A stretch of DNA of 64,000 bases from Prostheceraeus crozeri (Eukaryota > Platyhelminthes > Polycladida > Euryleptidae), in NCBI GenBank assembly GCA_907163375.1, contig CAJQUW010001866.1:868001-932000 (forward strand). The letters run 5' to 3'. The notes beneath the pieces were generated by a model. The model saw only the letters and a program-made list of their open reading frames with translations, searched no databases and was not told the DNA's origin. The position numbers were made by a program, and so were the translations under genes. Within the stretch, counting starts at the first letter, position 1, and every line of letters begins with the position of its first letter. Positions 1-9,700 of the stretch are shown one piece after another.

Positions 1-1540
1 TGACATGTGCATAGAATATTACGGAATAGATCCATGTTATTGTTATTCTACACCAGGTTTAACATGGTTAGCAGGATTAAAACATACAAATGTTAAACTT
101 AAACATTATAAAGAGAATACATATGATAAATTATTATTTTTTGAATCTGGAATTAGAGGTTGAGTTTCATCAGTTTTAGGTAATAGATATGTTAAACGTT
201 ATAATAAGAAAGTAAATCCACAAGAATATGGAATAATGAAACCTTTATCTCCAGAAGAAAAAGAAAAAATATTAGAAATTTTTCGAACGAAACGAGAAGG
301 AGTAGAACGTGAAAATGCAATTGATGAATTCATGAGAGAAAACTATTTGTTATATTATGATTTTAATAGCTTATATTCTTCTTGCATGATACAAGAATTA
401 CCAACAGGTGAGATGGAATGGTGTAATATTCTTGATTATCAAAAAACATATGATGGAAATTATAATCATGGTTATATATATGAAGTTGATTTAGTATACC
501 CTGATGAAATAAAAGATAAAACAAAATATTTTCCTTTCTGTCCCGAAAACAAAATTCCCAATATAGAAGATTTTTCAGATTATCAAAAATCTATAATTCC
601 TAAGAAATACAGACCAACAAAAAAATTTATGTTAACACAAAGTAATAAAGGAAAGTATGTTGTTGAAGGAAGGAAGAATGCTAGATTGGTATTTAGAACA
701 TGGAATGATTCTCACCAAAATACATCGAAAACTATTTTATCAAAAATCTAAATGGTTAAAAAATTATATAGAGTTCAATATTGAAAAACGTAAAATAGCT
801 AAAAGAAATAAAGATGATTTTGGAAACGTGTTCTTCAAATTAATGAATAATGCATTTTATGGTAAGACTTTAGAAAATGTGCGTAATAGACAAAATATTG
901 AAATAGTTTATGATAAAGATAGGTTTCAAAATTTAACAAGGAAACCTACATATAAAAGAACTACTAGATCTAGTGATGAACTATGTGCTGTACATTTACG
1001 TCGAATTAGCGTAAAACATGATAAGTTTAATTTTATTGGTTTCACTATATTAGAATTAGCTAAACTATTTATGTATAGATTTATATATGATTATTTAGCA
1101 CCTGCTTATGGCAAAAACTATAAATTACACTTTACAGATACAGATTTTGTTTTCTTAGGATTAACAATACTGTATAATAAAATATTAATTAATAAAATAT
1201 AAGATATCATTCATCCTTCAGAATTATGTAAAGTAAAAGATGAATTAGAAGGAAATGAAGATTTCATAACAGAAGCTATATTTTTAAAATCTAAATGTTA
1301 CTGTTATGATACAACTAATAATATTAAAACACATAAAACATTAAAAGGAATTTCAAAGGCATAACATTTCAAGATTATAAAAATGCATTATTTATTAATG
1401 AAATAAAAACAGCATGTAATTATAGACTTAATTCAAAGAAACATAAAATGTATTTAAAAGAAGAACATAAATTAGCATTAGATCCATTTGATGATAAAAG
1501 AAAAATTTTACCTGATGGAATAACTACTTCACTTTTTTAA
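1..1540 (+). pseudogene. Polinton-type protein-primed DNA polymerase B, 3' part, broken
   Basis: This is the C-terminal part of a family B DNA polymerase of the protein-primed type used by Polintons and adintoviruses; the 5' part lies outside the window. Frame 2 opens with a block (DPCYCYSTPGLTWLAGLK) typical of the exonuclease-to-polymerase region. Then come palm motif A (YYDFNSLYSSCM, about 354-387), motif B (KLMNNAFYGKT, about 838-870) and motif C (FTDTDF, about 1132-1150), where the usual Ser after DTD is Phe. A late block ending FDDKRKILPDGI (about 1489-1521) matches the family C-terminus. A TGA interrupts the frame at 161-163, the frame shifts near 660-700, and further breaks follow near 1160-1205 and 1365. 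It faces the minus-strand capsid and ATPase genes, as in Polintons. Identification is firm; the gene is clearly dead. Confidence 0.9.
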
Positions 1541-1622
1541 TTTTCTAATTTCTAAGACAGACAAATTTGATATATATAAAATAAAAAATAAAATATTATA
1601 TCACTATATTTGTATATTTTTA

Positions 1623-2390
1623 TCACTCGGCAAACAGATGTTCTATAACTCTATCATGAATTTTTTTATCAATATTAATTGTGATGAATCCATAATCTTT
1701 TGACCAAGCATTGTTACACGATTGTTTAAATTCATCTTTATTTCTTACACATAAATCTCTTAACAAATCACTTAAGTTTCTTGCATTTATTTCAAATAGT
1801 ATAAATATATTTGCATTCTTTCTAATAACACTTCCGTCTAATGAATACATACTTTGTGTTAAATAAAATACACTACAGTTATTATGTCTACCTCTTGTGA
1901 AATAATTTCTCTGAACTGACTGATTTCTGTCATTAACACAATCATCAAAAATTACACAATGTTTCATTGTTTTATCTAGTTTACTAGGATCTTGCATATT
2001 ATCACTATCATCTATTAATTGTATCTTTATATGTTTCTTTTTATTGGTTTCTACTAACTGATTATTTTTTGCTGCTTCTTCACACCACGAACTTATTTCT
2101 TCTTCATCTTCAGATTTTTCATATTCTTTGAATAATGAAGCAATTGCTGTTTTTTTAAGATTATTTTCAAATCCATATTTTAAAAATTGATAGACGGGTT
2201 GTTCTGCTGTTGTTGTATAAATTATAAGATTGTTATAATCCAAAAAATTTGGAGTCGTTAAAATTTTAAACAATAGATACGTTTTACCACAACCTGATCT
2301 TCCGCAAATAACTGACAAAACTTTATTAGATAAATTTGGATGATGATTAAATTTAAGTTTTTTTTTATTTAATGGTAGTACTTCACTCAT
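1623..2390 (-). CDS. Polinton-type genome packaging ATPase (FtsK/HerA, A32-like)
   Basis: A complete 255-residue ORF with an ATG start and TGA stop. It carries a Walker A P-loop CGRSGCGKT near residues 29-37, a Walker B strand HCVIFDDC near 144-151 and a sensor-like FYLTQS near 175-180. This order and length fit the A32/FtsK-HerA ATPases that drive DNA into capsids in Polintons and related large DNA viruses. The gene is convergent with the polymerase (stop codons about 80 bp apart) and lies just downstream of the minor capsid gene on the same strand. No frameshift or stop is visible, in contrast to its neighbours. The function is inferred from motifs and context. Confidence 0.88.
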   Translation of the reverse strand: MSEVLPLNKKKLKFNHHPNLSNKVLSVICGRSGCGKTYLLFKILTTPNFLDYNNLIIYTTTAEQPVYQFLKYGFENNLKKTAIASLFKEYEKSEDEEEISSWCEEAAKNNQLVETNKKKHIKIQLIDDSDNMQDPSKLDKTMKHCVIFDDCVNDRNQSVQRNYFTRGRHNNCSVFYLTQSMYSLDGSVIRKNANIFILFEINARNLSDLLRDLCVRNKDEFKQSCNNAWSKDYGFITINIDKKIHDRVIEHLFAE

Positions 2391-2454
2391 TTTTTAACAA
2401 AAAAAATATTTTTATTTTAAAAGAAGAAGAAAATTAAACTTCTCTAGCTTTGCG

Positions 2455-2518
2455 TGGGAGTTTATACCTCCCGAACGGGAGTTTTTACCTCTCGAACGGG
2501 AGTTTATACCTCTCGAAC
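2455..2518. repeat. Three tandem 21-bp units at the capsid gene stop
   Basis: Three direct copies of a 21 bp unit (GGGAGTTTATACCTCTCGAAC with small changes). The unit contains the inverted core CTCC-CGAAC-GGGAG. The minor capsid stop codon lies in the third copy (2504-2506), so each unit re-encodes VREV on the minus strand. Confidence 0.8.
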
Positions 2519-4395
2519 CAAAAGATCTATCATAAACTCTTCACCTCCAAAATTTATTTCTTGTCCTTTTTCATCAGTGATTCTAATGTTAATGTTGTTA
2601 ATAGTTTTTCTTGTAATAGGGAAATATATTAATGTTTGTGCAATTACATTTAATCTATAACCAATGGGTACAGTAAAAGCTGGAAAACTGAATATTAAAT
2701 TTGATAATTTACCATTTATATATCCTCCTTCAATAATGTCACAATCTACAACAATTGAATTTATTTCAGTTATTTTTGGAATCTTTTCACCTAAATGATA
2801 ACCTTGACTATAGGTTTGTTTATTAAATCCTAATAGTGATGAAAATTTTCCGGAAAATTTTGAATCAAAATTTTCCGTGGAAAATTATGGAAAAAATTGG
2901 AAAATTTTGGAAAATATTGAAAGTTTTGACTTTTTTGATTGGCCCTATAATTTGAGCGCTTAACCTGCCGAGGCAGCTGCGCACCAATAAATTGGGCTTA
3001 AAACTCTTGATTTCATCATTATTTCGATTAAAGCGATCGTAGCAATATGATTTCCATCCGCGGAACATTCCTTTGCCACCAGTGGCTTGTACTAAATAGT
3101 TAGCATTTTTAATTATCACACAGACATCGTTTGGGATAACGTGAATCTTGCTTTACAATAGGGGTATAATTTCATGCAGTGAAAGATCTGGAGCAAAAAT
3201 AGTGTACTTCATTTTGGAGTTTGCTAATTGTTATCTTGAAAATTAAGCTTTATTATGCAGCGTTGATCATAGTCATGCAAATTCTCTATGTGTTGATGAA
3301 CATGTGAAGTATAAGCACACATTCCACGGAGCGAGCGACCATATTGGAAGATATAAAGACTGTAAATTCATGTGATATTTGGACACTAAAGATCTCTGTG
3401 ATGAGTAAAAGAATATCTATGATAGCTTCAAACTTCTGGCGATTGTCCGATATCTTCGTTGAGGATACACATCCTCCATTTCTAGTTCAGATGGTTCAGA
3501 TAGTTCCAATCCGATTTCAGATCTGCCCAAATGAATTTCAGATATAATCCAGATGAATTGGAGATCTCCAGTTGAATTAAAGATCTTTTCAAAGTTGAGC
3601 TTGTGACAGATATCTGAAATTCAGCTAGAGAAATCTGAAATCCATCTTATGTCTGAAATTCAGTTGGAAAGATCTGAAATAGACATGGAAAAGGTGTAGT
3701 TGGTACCAAAAGAACATACAGGGTTGATAGAGAAGCTTTCGGTCTTTGAATATTACATAGTCTTTTCAAACGACTGCAACAAGTCTCCAAAACAAAGGCA
3801 AAAACGTCAATCACCGAAAAATAAATTTCAAAATTTTCCATCGGAAAATTTTCCGGAAAATTTTGAAAAAATTGGAAAATTTTCCGGAAAAATTTCTGGA
3901 AAATTTTCCATTTGCATCACTAAATCCTAATAGCTTTGACAATGATCTATCATGATTAAAATCAACTTGATGATTTTCGTCTAAAGTAAGAGAAAATTTA
4001 TTAACTGCCGGTTCAACTGCAAAATGTAATTGTTTCTTATTTTTAAATGGTATACCTAAATGTCTCTTAATTTCATTTGATATTGATTCAACTTCGTAAG
4101 AACCAGGAAGAAAAGTTAGTATTTTCCATGTTTTGCCTTTATCAGTAGAATATCTAAATTGATCATTCACATCTTTGATAACGTTTTGAATAGTGTTAAA
4201 TGTGGAGAAACTAGTCAATGCAATTTGATAATTTTTATTTTGTTCTAAATGAAGAATGGGTTCTAAATTACAAGTGTGTGATGAAGTAGTTGTTATAATT
4301 TTAACGTCGTACTAAATTTTGATGAACCCAAAATCTCTGTTAGATTTTCTAAATGATTATTAATTTTGTCTAAATCTGCTGAACACTTTTTTTAG
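2504..4395 (-). pseudogene. Polinton minor capsid (penton-like) protein, split by an insertion
   Basis: The gene reads leftwards. Its 5' part (about 4395-3934) encodes blocks such as YQIALTSFSTFNTIQNV and ends at SLSKLLGF. The 3' part (2833-2504) resumes at LGF and encodes VDCDIIEGGYINGK, a Pro-rich SFPAFTVPIGYR segment, and a terminal block with INIRITDEKG and GGEEFMIDLLVREV before TAA. The LLGF box followed by a D-x-I-x-G-x-x-x-N-G block and a GEE...REV end is, as I recall, typical of the minor capsid protein encoded beside Polinton ATPases. A 1,084 bp insertion separates the halves. Another break upstream of about 4305 obscures the true start. I place this as the penton-like subunit rather than the major capsid protein because no double-jelly-roll hexon block is seen. 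Confidence 0.7.
2837..3920. mobile_element. Unclassified 1.1 kb insertion with AAAATTTTCC-rich ends
   Basis: The sequence taaatcctaatag occurs at 2824-2836 and again at 3921-3933, immediately flanking this segment, so a 12-13 bp target duplication is seen directly. The ends are imperfect inverted repeats: left TGATGAAAATTTTCC, right complement TGATGCAAATGGAAAATTT. Both ends are packed with alternating AAAATTTTCCGG motifs that can fold. There is no convincing coding sequence inside; short ORFs here look like noise. It disrupts the minor capsid gene. The family is unknown to me. Confidence 0.7.
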
Positions 4396-4466
4396 TTAAA
4401 ATTTTAAATTAACATTTTTAATAAAAAAATTAAAAACAACAACATATTTCAGCTACGGGCGAAGCC

Positions 4467-5291
4467 CTAGAACATTCGGTTTGTTATACTTTTATAATCC
4501 TCTTCATTTGGAATCTTCTTTTCTAACAGTCTTTTTAATATAGCATGAATTTCATTGAAACTAGAATTATGTCCTTCTTTTATTGCCGATATTAAAATAT
4601 TTAATCTATTTAGTAATTCTTGTGGATCATCTGGTAAAAATACAGTTTTTTCTGTTTTCTGTTTTTCAGATAAACCTTTTCCTACTTTAACTCCCGTTGA
4701 TAATAAATTTTCTAATTGTTTATAACGTCTAAGAGATTTTACTGCACCAACTCTATCTAACATAGCTTTATATTTTATGAGATCTTCTACAGCATAATTA
4801 TTTAAATCTGCTGCTCTTAAAAGATCAACAAAATTTCTATCTAAATTAAAAGGATATTTATCTGGTGAAAAACTTAAACCTCGAAGAGGTTGTGGAAATA
4901 TTTCTTTTTGTCCGAGATAAAATCTAGGTATTGTTTTTCCATCTATAAATGAAATAGAATGTTCAAATTGCATAGATTTTGGTAATTTCTTATTAATGTT
5001 TGATTCTAGTAATCCATAGTCATCTAATATAGTTTTGTGCTCTGGATCTGTTATATCAATTTGTTTATCATTATTTGTAAGTTCTTTTTCAAGAGTTTTA
5101 AATGGTTTCATAGTTTTTTCAAAATCAGTTTTTACTTGCTCGGTTTGCTGCATTTTTTCAAACATATCAGATTGAATACCAGCTTTTATCATTCTATGTT
5201 GAAGATGATTTTCTTTCATAATATTTCTTTGGTTTATTAACTCTTCTAATTGTTTTATTCTTTTAAAATTATCAGCTCTAATTTTATCCAT
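4467..5291 (-). CDS. Unknown Polinton-associated protein, 274 aa
   Basis: I do not recognise this protein by name. The likely start is the Met at 5291 (MDKIRADNFKRIKQLEE). Earlier in-frame Met codons exist at 5357 and 5345, but they precede a low-complexity leader. The N-terminal 80 residues are charged and probably helical or coiled-coil. The middle has LPKSMQFEHSISF, PRFYLGQKEIFPQPLRGLSFSP and a block NNYAVEDLIKYKAMLDRVGA. The C-terminus has a helical LNRLNILISAIKEG segment. It is intact, lies in the same orientation as the ATPase and capsid genes and is separated from the next upstream gene by about 120 bp. The dense spacing suggests a virion or morphogenesis role in the same element; that is inference. 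Confidence 0.72.
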   Translation of the reverse strand: MDKIRADNFKRIKQLEELINQRNIMKENHLQHRMIKAGIQSDMFEKMQQTEQVKTDFEKTMKPFKTLEKELTNNDKQIDITDPEHKTILDDYGLLESNINKKLPKSMQFEHSISFIDGKTIPRFYLGQKEIFPQPLRGLSFSPDKYPFNLDRNFVDLLRAADLNNYAVEDLIKYKAMLDRVGAVKSLRRYKQLENLLSTGVKVGKGLSEKQKTEKTVFLPDDPQELLNRLNILISAIKEGHNSSFNEIHAILKRLLEKKIPNEEDYKSITNRMF

Positions 5292-5412
5292 TTTTAAAAT
5301 ATAATATTTGAATTTTGTGGTAACATTGGAATACAACAAAAACATTTTACTGAACAAATTATTTTTTTATTGCTTTGTTGTCTGACATCTTTTCGTTTAA
5401 AGGTTTCTCGTT

Positions 5413-6108
5413 TTAAGTTTTGTTTAATAAAGTTTTGCTTAAATTTTCGCTTAAAGTTTTTAGCTCTTCTAAAAAAAATTTATCATTTTCTTCATTAGAA
5501 ATTTTACCATCACCAGAAATTTTGCCATCCTGTTTATTCTTATCATCAACTTTTTCTGACTGTAATTGAAATGATATTTGATTTGCTTCATTAGCTATTT
5601 GATCAAATTTTTCAATCTCATCTAACGTAATAACATTATCATCACATACTCTTTGAAAGTAGTAATGTAGTTTATCATAGACTTCTTTAATATGTAAATG
5701 CTTAGTTTTTAATGATTTTCGTTTCTTAGTTATTAAAGATTTATCTAACATTGTAACAAGTGAAGTTGCAAAAACACCCGTACCTGTTAAAGCTGTAGTA
5801 ACTACTGGAATTACTAAAACACCTGAAGATATAACAATTGTTAAAGCACCTAAACTTATTGTTAAGAATATGCCAATTCCTTGTGTTACATTCTTAACTT
5901 TAGTCCATCTCTTTCTTAATTTTTTATAATGCTCTAATCTTAATAATAATTGAGATTCTTTATCTTTCATATACCTAACTCTGTCTTTATGTTTTTCTTT
6001 ATTCATTTTTTCGATATTTATCTTTTCAATGTCGATTAAAGTAGAACTACGTTCATATGATAACGAAGGATATATTCTTGCGGTTTCTTCCACTTTTGTT
6101 TCTTCCAT
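5413..6108 (-). CDS. Unknown membrane protein of the Polinton-type element, 231 aa
   Basis: The likely start is the ATG at 6108 (MEETKVEETARIYPSLSY). A 60-residue charged helical stretch (KEKHKDRVRYMKDKESQLLLRLEHYKKLRKRW) precedes two adjacent hydrophobic spans, roughly GIGIFLTISLGALTIVIS and GVLVIPVVTTALTGTGVFA, joined by a very short turn. A charged helical tail with a Lys/Asp/Gly-rich low-complexity part (KISGDGKISNEENDK) follows. This is a helical-hairpin membrane protein of unknown function. It is the first gene of the minus-strand block and is uninterrupted. Confidence 0.7.
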   Translation of the reverse strand: MEETKVEETARIYPSLSYERSSTLIDIEKINIEKMNKEKHKDRVRYMKDKESQLLLRLEHYKKLRKRWTKVKNVTQGIGIFLTISLGALTIVISSGVLVIPVVTTALTGTGVFATSLVTMLDKSLITKKRKSLKTKHLHIKEVYDKLHYYFQRVCDDNVITLDEIEKFDQIANEANQISFQLQSEKVDDKNKQDGKISGDGKISNEENDKFFLEELKTLSENLSKTLLNKT

Positions 6109-6139
6109 TTTTAAAGAAATATTTTTAGTCACATGATAT

Positions 6140-6520
6140 ATTTTAAAAACCTGAAAGATGGATAAAATTCATGAATTTGAGATTCTTAACTTTTATGATT
6201 TTTTCGGTGTCCTGGAACGGTCATGATTTAAGCGAGAAAATTGTAATTCTCAAATTTGAGATTTTGAAAAATTTGAAAATTGGGTATTTTCAAAAACGCC
6301 CAAATTTATGAATTTAGGTCTTCATAACCTGAAAAAGGGTTCAAATTCATGAATTTATGTCGTTTTTAAAAATGCCATTTTTTGAAAAAATGGTACTTTT
6401 TGAATGGACTAAATTCATGTATTTAGGTCTTAAAAACCTGAAAAAGGGACTAAATTCATGAATTTATGTCGTTTTTAAAGATACTATTTTTTTGAATTTT
6501 ATGGTGTCCTGGAACGGTCT
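6140..6520. repeat. Degenerate direct-repeat block beside the Polinton genes
   Basis: Repeated phrases such as AAATTCATGAATTTATGTCG, AACCTGAAAAAGGG and GGTGTCCTGGAACGGTC recur two to three times between 6140 and 6515. No coding potential. It may mark the edge of the first Polinton-type element, but no terminal inverted repeat can be tested because the other end lies outside the window. Confidence 0.6.
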
Positions 6521-6694
6521 TTTGCCCATTACTCTCCTTCCTTTCGAGTATCGCACTCTGAGATCCAGTCTCCTAGCCAGCGCATGAATTTTCTCCTGAA
6601 TTCCTGGAACATGTGGCATTCTCAAGATCGGTCGCTTGTCCTCTATCTCTTCACGTTGGGTTCTGACTGAATACAGCTGCCTGTCTGATTTCAC
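6510..6694 (-). pseudogene. Penelope-like element fragment (RT to endonuclease linker)
   Basis: On the minus strand a short open stretch reads RPILRMPHVPGIQEKIHALARRLDLRVRY. This resembles the conserved PYVxGxSEKI linker that follows the reverse transcriptase in Penelope-like elements; the fuller copies at 55.7-58.1 kb have the equivalent LGFVNDKTDRDIRKLIKKY. No RT palm motif or endonuclease is left here. The match is from memory of the family, so confidence is moderate. Confidence 0.45.
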
Positions 6695-6715
6695 TTTTAC
6701 CTCTGCCTGCCTGAA

Positions 6716-6750
6716 GACGAGCGAAGCGCTCGGAAGCTCGCAACTTAATA
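6716..6750 (+). ncRNA. Hammerhead-like motif, degenerate
   Basis: CTGAAGA is followed by a perfect six-pair stem CGAGCG/CGCTCG with loop AAG, then GGAAGC where a hammerhead would have GAAA. The geometry mimics the hammerhead cores found in Penelope-like terminal repeats and it lies next to a Penelope remnant. The GAAA box is imperfect and stems I and III are unclear. Confidence 0.3.
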
Positions 6751-6779
6751 AAAATTCGTCCCGAGATTGGTCTTTTGGA

Positions 6780-9700
6780 AGTACTAATTGATTGCAATTG
6801 TATGGATCTCGGTGAAGAGGGAGTATTTCACATTTTTAGTGAAGATATTTTTCATATGAAAATCAATAACCAGAGCATGTTGAAGTTAAAGTTAAAGGTT
6901 AAAATTTTTGATTTACAAGGTACATCAGTCAGATTTCTGTGATTCTTTCATTCTTCCATCCGTGAAGTGCTGTTGAGTAACGCTTGCGACAACAGCTGTT
7001 CAGGATAGCATGTGGACTTGAATCAAACAAAATGATATTTGAAGAACAGAAAAAGGTGCTGCATGGAAAAGGTAAGTACGACATGAGTTCGTTTGAAAAT
7101 ATTCATGCATCCTTGGAGATATAATTTACTAAGCCAAATATCAAATGATTTGTGTAGTTTAGCTTTCCGACAAGACCAACGTCCAGTCAAATCTCAGTAT
7201 GATGCATTTTGGTGCTTTGCTGCATACTGCAAACGCAGATAGAGCAAATATTTCTTGGAAGGAAATGCTTTCATAACTTTAGTCATGTCTACGCTCTGTT
7301 TTAATACCGGAGCGGGTGACATACTTTAATAGTTGGCTACCTAATAATAGAAGCATGTGTATTGTGAGGTTTCAACGAAATCACTGGATCCAATTAAAAA
7401 GTCACAGCTCCTATTGTGAAGAGATGGCCATAGATAGTGACGCTACTCTTTTGAAATTTCCTCACTCGACTGATTGTGAATCATCATTGTTGTACTCCAG
7501 CATTGATACCGCCCTTCGAAGTTGTCATTGTTCGACCTTCCTCACAACGCGTTACTATAGACACGTCAACGACTGAATGCCGAGAGATCGCGTTTACTTG
7601 CTTTCCGAATGTTCAGTGCGGCAGTGACATCGCGATTATACATCATTCTGTCGACTGACAACTGTCTCGGAATAAGGTGAAAGTGTTAACTGGACGACTT
7701 TCATATTCGTGTGATTTTTTCTTTGTGTATTGCACTGTTCATGCAACATCCATTTGGAAATTGCAAATCAAATTAAGATCAGTGTCCCATTTTCGAGGTG
7801 AGAACCATTCCATTCATATTTGCTTCAAGACGATATTCAGAAAACGGTTCTTTAGGTATTATAAAACATAAATAAAACTAGGATCTTTGTTCAATGCAAT
7901 GGAAACTTGAAACCATACAGAATGGTTGAAAACTATTCATTCCGAAGTAAAATGGAGTTTTATATTAGATCTCATTTTCTTAATGTTGTGGTTAAATAGC
8001 ATTGTAAAATATAAAATGCAATGCTGTATGTTACACAGCTTCAAATGGACAACATGTGTGCCTAACGATCTATCAAATCTTACTTCAGAGTAATGAATTC
8101 GATCACGAGATCTCGACTATTTCTTAGGCGTTCGAGATCCCAAGATTTCAGCGCCGAGACCACGATTATTATATTAGGCGTGTACATACAGTTAACAAAT
8201 GAATATTAATGGTTTCCCCAAACCCAGTACCATGGCATGTTTTGTTATGTAAATCGCATGAAATCAAAAGGGATCATAGCACCAGGAACACGAGTAACTT
8301 AGATATCGGGTATAGCTTATGCTGACGACGAATAGGACTCGTATGTGACGTCACAAGCTTCGCGCTCGTTGACTAGGTTCTACCGGAAACGTAATGTGCG
8401 AGTTTTTATTGCAACGCGTCGCAATGATTCACCTTAAAAATCAGGGATTCGACAGGCCATTTGATGCTCGATGCCCGCAGAATAAGTGAATTAAGAAAGA
8501 CATTAAAATCAGAATTGTAGAGGTGGCCATCTGATGGTCCTGAAACTCCCGCAAAGAGATAATAGCTGCCTATTAGCTACTGGCAAGGGGAGACTAGAAA
8601 AGAGCTTATTATTGTTACATTGAGTTGCTTGCTGGGACATTAGGTTAAATGCTGAAGCCAAATGCACTAGCATTCGCATGCCCACATACCATGCTGGCCA
8701 TTTCATTAGCATAATTTTCTATTTGAGCCAGAAAATAGTATTATTGATGCAACAACATCTATTCCAACTCCTGAAATATGTGCCCAGGTTAATAGCGTGA
8801 TTTTTACTTATTGCGCTCATTCAAAAATTACGAAATCTAAGGCTATTACTGCAACAATACAGTCAAAATGTCAATACTTTGTAGGATAGAAACTCACTTC
8901 TCCACCACAGCCCAACAGTTCTCGATGGTTTTCAAGTCAGAACTGCCGGGCCATGGTTCCAAGACTTCGATACCAGAATTTGATACTATTTTCTAGCTCA
9001 AATTGGAAATTATGCTAATCAAATGGCCAATATGACATGTAAAATGCCATCTGAAAGGTAGGACTAGTGAATCATCTGGTCTTAGGGATGCACAATATTT
9101 GATGACTAAACCTTTGAACTGACTTCTACATGATGACAACTATGGCTATAAGTCATCCGTGCATGTTAGGGTGTGCTGAACATGGATGTTTCAAACAATT
9201 CCTCCCAAGTCAATAAATATGTTAACTCAACGCTGCATTTAGATAATTATTTTTTCATTGGGAAGGCTTATTCATTAATCTTACATATTATTTAACAACC
9301 ATAGATCATCATTTTCAGATAATAATTCATTTTACTAAATGTTTCTTTTGCTGATTTCAAGTCCGCTATTCAAGCGAGCTTGTACCATATTGATTGATAA
9401 AAAACATTCGTATGTAATCAATCGGGTATTTATAGGTCATCTCCCCACCTTTTCAAATTTGTCTTAAATCATCAGTATAAATGAATAAATCACAAAACTT
9501 CACATACAAGTATTTGAGTTTATTTTCTAACCACATGCAAATGTCTATGCAAATCGGACAAGTGCTTTTTGAATTAGAGACGATAACGTGAAGTGTAGCG
9601 ATGTCAGCGGCTTGATCAGTGCCTGACATCGTCTCAGCACTGAGCAGATAGCACTACATGCAGGTCAACAAAGTTATGTCGCGACAACTCATGAAGTATA

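Noticed and set aside
155-170. TGA in the polymerase as a sign of a variant genetic code
   Set aside because: The same gene has frameshifts and other stops, and the nearby intact genes end normally at TGA or TAA, so decay is simpler.
2455-2518. CRISPR-like short repeats
   Set aside because: Only three adjacent 21 bp units with no spacers, in a eukaryotic genome; it is a small tandem repeat.
7316-7871. Three overlapping open frames of 60-86 codons
   Set aside because: No domain, no conserved start context, different frames; considered chance.
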